Below are positions 58,585 through 64,000 of a stretch of 64,000 nt of DNA, piece by piece. A program made the position numbers and the translations under genes. The notes beneath the pieces were generated by a model. That model saw only the letters and a list, made by a program, of their open reading frames with translations, made no database searches and had not been told where the DNA came from. Each line of letters begins with the position of its first letter. Position 1 is the stretch's first letter. Source of the stretch: Linum tenue (taxonomy: Eukaryota; Streptophyta; Magnoliopsida; Malpighiales; Linaceae); the NCBI GenBank assembly GCA_946122785.1, contig CAMGYJ010000008.1:8891475-8955474 (forward strand). The letters are read 5' to 3'.

Positions 58585-58959
58585 GGCAGCGGCAAGATCA
58601 AGCACCTCCTCGAGGGCGAGAACGCGTCCTTGGCCGAGCGGATTCAGTTCCACCGCATCAACATCAAGCACGACTCCCGCCTCGAAGGCCTCATCAAGAT
58701 GTCAGATCTGGTAAATTTCGCTTTCCGCCATTTTCGATTCTCGTTTCATATTCAAGCTCTGTTCTCGGAATGCATGCGTTTAGGTTTTCCTTTCTCTCCG
58801 TTTCGGTTTGTTTTCTTGCTGCCCTGCTAATGAGGTGGTGGAATTGTTCCCCGGTGCGGTGTATAGGTCATAAATCTGGCGGCGATCTGTACTCCGGCTG
58901 ATTACAACACTCGTCCGTTGGACACAATCTACAGCAATTTCATTGATGCGCTCCCTGTG
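58585..58959 (+). pseudogene. Captured UDP-apiose/UDP-xylose synthase (AXS) exons
   Basis: Exon A (58585-58710) reads GKIKHLLEGENASLAERIQF and HRINIKHDSRLEGLIKM; exon B (58867-58959) reads VINLAAICTPADYNTRPLDT and IYSNFIDALPV. Both match the plant AXS short-chain dehydrogenase/epimerase family, which converts UDP-glucuronate to UDP-apiose and UDP-xylose. GT-AG borders of the intron between them are intact and a donor follows exon B. The NAD-binding N-terminus and the catalytic C-terminal two thirds are missing, so no enzyme can result. An in-frame ATG lies at 58573. Confidence 0.88.
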
Positions 58960-59958
58960 GTAAGTTGAATCCGGATTCGAACTTCTACTAGAATTGGAAC
59001 ATGCATTCTGTGGAGGGGAATTTAGTTACAGTAGTCGTTTCTTCGTAAGATCAGCTTGAATTGACAGTTTTGGGGAAATATTGGTGGTTGGAAGTTGATG
59101 TAGCCGGGGTTTGCGGGAGGAGGTGGGAGGAAGGAGGAAGGAGGAGAGCGGCGACGGCGGTGGTTTTGGGGAAAGAAAGAGGTGGGAGGTGCCGAGGTGG
59201 GAGGAAGGAGGAAGAAGGGTTGGGTGGGGTTGGGTCATGGGTTGGGTTGGTTTTTAATGACGTGGCGGGTTATAATGACGTGGTGGGTCGGGTTTCATTT
59301 TTGTTGGGTTATATACGGCTGATTAGGCAATTCTGTTTGCCACATCAGCACTTAACGGACTTCATTAACGGAGTTGGACGGAGACTAACGGCAAGTGACT
59401 AAATGTGTCCGATTTTAGTAATTGTAGTGATCAAATCTGATATTAACTTTTTCTAGTGACTAAACATGTCCCGATTTTGTAATCTCAGTGACCAAATGTG
59501 TCTTTAACCCTAATTGATTATCCACCACTTTGTTTGATTCTCATAATGAGTGTTGCACCAAACAATCACAGTGGATGGATCATGATCTAAGAATTTGATA
59601 CCAGTTTCACTTTTCGATAACTTAAAGTGTAAATGTGTGAGAAATCATCGCATAATGTTTGAATTATTTTTCTAATGCAACTTATTATTATGATCAAAAT
59701 CGATCATAGGTTGACTCGTTTTTTAATTTACAACTAATATAAGGTCAATGCGGTAACTCCCAAGGAGAACTTGTACAATCACATAATCTTAACTCTTAAC
59801 ATAAATGAAGCTCAGTATTGAATATTCATACTTACAATTATTAACAAATACCAAAATATTTTCCACAACAAAGAAATGAAGAATGATCCCATTACTAAGA
59901 ATACTACTTAAACAAAACATTCACTAACTAAACATTTAACTGGCAATGATGTAACTGA

Positions 59959-60508
59959 ATGGCTAAACGTCGCCCTATCTTTAATATTCTCGCCCTAATT
60001 TAAAACATAAAATTACTTAATTATCCTTCATTAATCAAATTAAATTCAACAAAACAATCAACTTCTGAAATCCATATTCCTCCATTCTTCCGGGCTAGAA
60101 TAACCATGGACGAAAATTTCTCTCTTCCCACCCAGAGATATGGATGCCAATTTCTTTCACTTCCTGCCCCAAAAGCTCCGATTTTCACCGCCCATTACCT
60201 CGCCACTCTAATGCTAACAAGTACTAAGCAGTTTACAAAGATCAAGTTTCGTCGCCGCCACCGGCAGAAGTCCACTAACAGGGATGAAACTCCATCGCCA
60301 CCGCAGCAGTTTCCCCTAAAATAATACCTTGTCGGAGAGCGTAGAGGCGAGGTTTTGGCGGTGGTCAGAAAGGCGAGCGGACAGGATATTGGCGACGGGC
60401 AGTTGGAATTAAGCGTCTGGTTAATTTTTCCAATTGTGTTTTAATAAGGGCATTTAGGTCATTCTAGTTAGGGCGATTATCAAACTTAGGGCGACAATTA
60501 GCAACCCT
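59959..60508. mobile_element. Probable Mutator-like element without clear target duplication
   Basis: The left arm GGCTAAACGTCGCCCTATCT...TCGCCCTAATT and the right arm (inverse of AGTTAGGGCGATTATC...AGGGCGACAATTAGCAACC) are imperfect inverted repeats of about 70 bases. The middle is GC-richer, with a 72-codon open frame (60106-60324) of no recognisable family that may be captured host sequence. I cannot find matching target duplications. Confidence 0.5.
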
Positions 60509-61367
60509 CATAAAATAAGGATAGATAAAATGACACAAGGGTCATGTTAACTAATATATTGATGATTCTTTACATTATATTTTCGATACAGGACATTTGA
60601 ATTAATATTTCCTTAAGAAAATAATTTGAAGTGCTTTCAATGAAAACTTAATATTTGAAATCACACAATAGATTCATTGAAATAACAAATTATTAATTTA
60701 TCCCAAATTCTCAAGATTGATTTGGAACAATAATTTACGATGATATTTTTGACTAATTAAATTCTACTTTTCAATTTAAATAACTCACTTTTTCATAAAA
60801 CTTACAAAGTTTATAAAGTATACTCTTTCTTTCGACATAGTAAAATTAAAATCCAAAAATATGTTTAAAAAAATATTCCTAGCCATCAAATGAGCTATTA
60901 TATTCTCTCTGAATAACAATTATAATAAAATTTTACCGAATTTATCTTAGGAAATAGTTTTTTTTTCGTTGAATCTAAAAAAATCATTAATAAATGTAAT
61001 GATTTTGAGCAATTATGGAATATAACAATAATAATTAAGAGGTGGGAAAAATTAATAACTGTAAGTGGAAAGGAGCGCAAAAATTGAAATTCCTCTTTCT
61101 TTTTTCCTGGAACTACTATTTATTACTCCGACAATAATATAGAAAATTGCACTTAATAATTGAAAAGAAAAATGTCAGAAGGGAGTTGATCGAAGACCAC
61201 GGACTGAGAAACATTTGCTCGAAAATCGTCCAGGCAAAGCAAAGCGGCAGTTAATCAAATTTTCAGTTCGTCAGCATCGTCAATCAACAGTCAATCGTGC
61301 AATCATCTCCTCTTCCCAACCAAAATCATTCCCTTTCCGCTTCCCTGAACTGCACCCCCGCCGGGAA
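60509..61367. other. AT-rich spacer and SGF29 leader
   Basis: Very AT-rich up to about 61150, with no gene seen. The last 150-200 bases are a likely promoter and 5' leader of the SGF29 gene. Confidence 0.45.
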
Positions 61368-64000
61368 ATGTCCTCAGCGGAAATCTCCGGAATCATGGAC
61401 AATTCGAGGGAACTCGATCGGCTGCGGAAAGATCAAGAGGATGTTCTTATGGAGATCAACAAGATGCACAAGAAGCTTCAAGCAAGTAAGCAAACCCTCC
61501 AAAACCCCATCATTTGTATCGTTAATTTCCCTCCTCCTCAATGAGCGGAATGGTTTAGTTTGAATGTTGGGTTTCCGTTATGTCTACGAGAACTCCAATT
61601 TTTGGGTACTGGGTTGTCATGGGTTTGTGGAGTATTAACTGAAAGTTTGTGTCTTTAGACTACTGGGTTTTCCCAGTTCTGAGAGTTCATAGTAGGTTTG
61701 GCTTGCTTGGGTTTAGTTTGAATGTAGGATCGTTATCCAGCTGGACCAAGAATGTAATGTCGACTGTATGATTATTAAGAATTTGTTAATAAGAATTTGT
61801 TTAACAACTACATATTTAATGTGATCCTTGAGAAGGATAAGAGCTTAAGCAGGTTACTCTATGAACAAATTACTAAGCTCATGGTATCCGAGGATGTGTT
61901 GTTGGTTAGTTTCTTCGAGGTGGAATCTGCTTTTTAGAACTGATCCAAGTGTGATTTGTTTGGCATCAGTTATGTTCTCAAACTTAGTTAGGTTTGGGGG
62001 CTTCCGCGTATGGATTGCTTAGGGCGGAAAGCAGTGATTGGGATTCTATTTATGCATTCTGATATGCTTCCTTGCTCAACTGTGCTTGCATTTCTACATT
62101 TAATGCGATTAACTCTGCTAATCGTGGTTAGTAGCCTACCTTACTGATATATACTTTGTGCTATGGGTCTTGTATGGTTGCATGTCTATCCTGTTACTGT
62201 AAATTTTCTTCTATAAGCATGCAATGTAGCTCCATCCTTTACTTGGTCCATTTCACATCTCAACTTGATGATAAACTGTTTTAACCCATAAGATGTGGTT
62301 TCCACCGTTTGTTAAGTGCCCTCGATGAGATCAAAAGCCCTAACTATTTAAGTCATGTACAACATTAATTTGTAAAGCCAACTGAAATAGATACTAGAGA
62401 TACTGGGATCTGACTTGTAGATATGTTTTGGGCAACTCTTACATAATCGGGGACTTATTAGCTTGGAAGCACAGAGGAATTTCCTGCACTGCGCTTGATC
62501 TTGTACTAAAGTTCGCTTCTATATCACCAGGATGTTGTTTCCTGGAGAACAGCAACTATCGTTGCACATTTTGTTCAGTGATCTCCTGAACCCTTTGGTG
62601 TTAGATATTTACTTGCCTTTTGGTTATGCATGAGTAAACTACCCTTGTCTGTAGATATCAATCAAAATGTAGTTTGGATTAATTCAATTTTGTATGTTCT
62701 TACTGAAATTCTTCATTTGGCAGTCCTCATATGTTCCTTTCAACAGGATTTATTAACTCTCTCATTATTTGCATGATGCAGCTCCAGAGGTGGTTGAAAA
62801 GCCTGGTGACAACTCGTTGCAGAAGCTAAAATTGCTATATATGCAGGCCAGGGATCTATCGGAGAATGAAATAAAGTAATGGCCCTAGCATAATTACTCA
62901 CACGATTCTTCAGTTCTTGTAGTGCTGTCATTTCCTTGGTTCTTATGTTCTTCCAGATCAACTAATTCAGTCATCTAACTTTCATTGCAGTGTTTCTAAT
63001 GCCTTGTTGACTCAGCTTGATGCCCTCCTGCCGCATGGTCCTCCAGGACAGCAAAGAAGGCGAATTGGTATGTGCTGAACTCGTGATGAATTGTTCATAT
63101 TGGACAGTTATGAATCTCTTGGTTGGTATGATAAGATCATAGTAAGCTAGTAACTGCCTACTTTGGCCGTCACCATACTTCAAGCTTTCATGCAGAGCTG
63201 TAATCCATTTGTTTCGACTGAGTAACATTGTAGATATTCCTTTGTAAGTTACTGAAGCAGTGTAACGTTTTTGGATCAGCCATGAGCGATTGATAGATTT
63301 GTGCCTTCGATTCTAGTAACATCTCTAGTGACATTGCTGGTTTGTGATTGATAGATTTGTACTTACGAGATGTCTAAATTGACTGCAGAAGGCAATGAGC
63401 AGAAAAGGAAAAGAATGAAGGCCGACCCAGATATACCTAGGCTTTCACCTTCTATGAGAAGTCAACTCGATTCTTGTGCCAGCTTGATTGGTGAACAGGT
63501 ATTACTGCGCTTTGTCTGATTTGTTGTTTCCTTAGCAAATATGGCTTTCTCATTCATTACTGCAGCTGTATTTCCTGTTTTTTCACTTCAAAGGTAATTA
63601 TATACTTTTTTCAGGTAGCGGCCAGGGTTACAGGCGATGATGCCGAAAAGGATGAATGGTTTGTTGTAAAGGTCATGCATTTTGATAGAGAGAAAAGAGA
63701 GTGAGTCCCTTCACTACAGAACAGTTTCCATTTTTGGTAGCCTTTCATACCCTCCTTTAAATGCTAATTGAAGAAGATAAATTCTGAAGCAAAATCCAGC
63801 TGTTTATCTATCATAAGCTGATGTGTGTATAATTTGCAGATTTGAGGTATTTGATGAAGAACCGGGTGATGATGAAGATGGTGGTGGTGGACAAGGGTAG
63901 GGTTTGCTCTACTGATGTCATCTTCCTTCTACCTATTTCGTTCCTGGGCCATTTATACTGCATGCTAAAGTTCATCTTGCCATTGTGTTGATTTCCAGGA
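61368..64000 (+). CDS. SGF29: SAGA-associated factor 29 (SGF29), partial at right edge
   Basis: Exons at 61368-61485, 62782-62875, 62991-63067, 63389-63498, 63615-63700 and 63840-63896, plus the first two bases of another at 63999, join in frame. The product starts MSSAEISGIMDNSRELDRLR, with a coiled-coil segment DQEDVLMEINKMHKKLQ. It continues through ALLTQLDALLPHGPPGQQRR, the basic EGNEQKRKRMKADP and the beginning of the SGF29 tudor domain (QVAARVTGDDAEKDEWFVVK). SGF29 binds H3K4me2/3 in the SAGA histone acetyltransferase complex; the residues that read the histone lie beyond the window edge. The first intron is long (about 1.3 kb). The counterpart in Arabidopsis is SGF29a (At3g27460), next to the DUF707 gene At3g27470, as here. 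Confidence 0.94.

Larger units (their letters stand above)
57951..59510. mobile_element. Pack-MULE carrying RING-H2 and AXS gene fragments
   Basis: The element is 1560 bp long. It begins GGGTTAATGACACATTTGGT and ends with the inverse, ACCAAATGTGTCTTTAACCC. The terminal inverted repeats extend about 250 bases (57951-58203 and about 59225-59510) with scattered mismatches and a small duplication in the right arm. A perfect 9-bp target duplication TAATTGATT lies at 57942-57950 and 59511-59519. Length of TIR and duplication identify a Mutator-like element. The GC-rich interior is captured host sequence: a RING-H2 finger fragment (58203-58502) and two exons with their intron from a UDP-apiose/UDP-xylose synthase gene (58585-58959). 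There is no transposase, so it is non-autonomous. Confidence 0.93.

Noticed and set aside
57951..60508. A clustered cell-wall sugar pathway (glucuronokinase plus AXS)
   Set aside because: Glucuronokinase feeds UDP-glucuronate, the AXS substrate. However, the AXS piece is a non-functional fragment carried by a transposon, so the proximity is coincidence.
1..64000. CRISPR arrays, phage, bacterial operons or defence systems
   Set aside because: The sequence is plant nuclear DNA; no regularly spaced repeats of that type or prokaryotic gene organisation are present.

Overview
This is a stretch of nuclear DNA from a flowering plant, almost certainly a eudicot. Genes have many short GT-AG introns and AT-rich intergenic DNA. 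Two eukaryotic tRNA genes are present, and the transposons are typical of plants (Mutator-like, hAT, Copia, L1-type LINE). The proteins resemble Arabidopsis families closely, but the sequence alone does not let me name the species.

I support eleven protein-coding genes. In order: a Raf-like kinase of the ATN1 type (123-2050, +); a SOG1/ANAC044/ANAC085-type NAC factor (6519-9252, +); ribosomal protein L9 (11261-12639, -); a CRM-domain RNA-binding protein (13132-15937, +); a GT17 N-acetylglucosaminyltransferase-like protein (19727-21425, -); a PPR protein like At2g40720 (34482-37157, -); the Golgi tether p115/golgin candidate 6 (38123-43602, +); glucuronokinase (46324-48302, +); an unrecognised coiled-coil protein (48977-49962, -); an organellar TruB-type pseudouridine synthase (50204-53042, +); and a DUF707 protein (53774-56261, -). 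A twelfth gene, SGF29 (from 61368, +), runs off the right edge. tRNA-Asp(GTC) and tRNA-Val(TAC) lie in intergenic DNA. Two decayed genes are recognisable: a NAC fragment just downstream of the intact NAC gene, and a shredded CDC16/APC6 copy at 32.7-34.0 kb.

The intergenic blocks at 2.8-6, 22-32 and 57-60.5 kb are transposon territory. They hold three Mutator-like elements with clean 9-10 bp target duplications, one hAT element nested inside another, a 5'-truncated LINE with a 16-bp target duplication, two near-identical 275-bp MITEs 21 kb apart, and several other inverted-repeat elements. The most notable is a Pack-MULE at 57951-59510. It has about 250-bp terminal inverted repeats and a 9-bp target duplication, and it carries a RING-H2 finger fragment and two exons plus the intron between them of a UDP-apiose/UDP-xylose synthase gene.

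The gene order interleaves two series that, as I remember the Arabidopsis map, are each colinear with it: At3g27560-27550-27530-27470-27460 (kinase, CRM, golgin, DUF707, SGF29) and At5g14490-14480-14470-14460 (NAC, GT17, glucuronokinase, TruB). This looks like a pre-duplication gene order that was split between paralogous regions in Arabidopsis. The genes are unrelated housekeeping functions and there is no sign of an operon-like or metabolic cluster.
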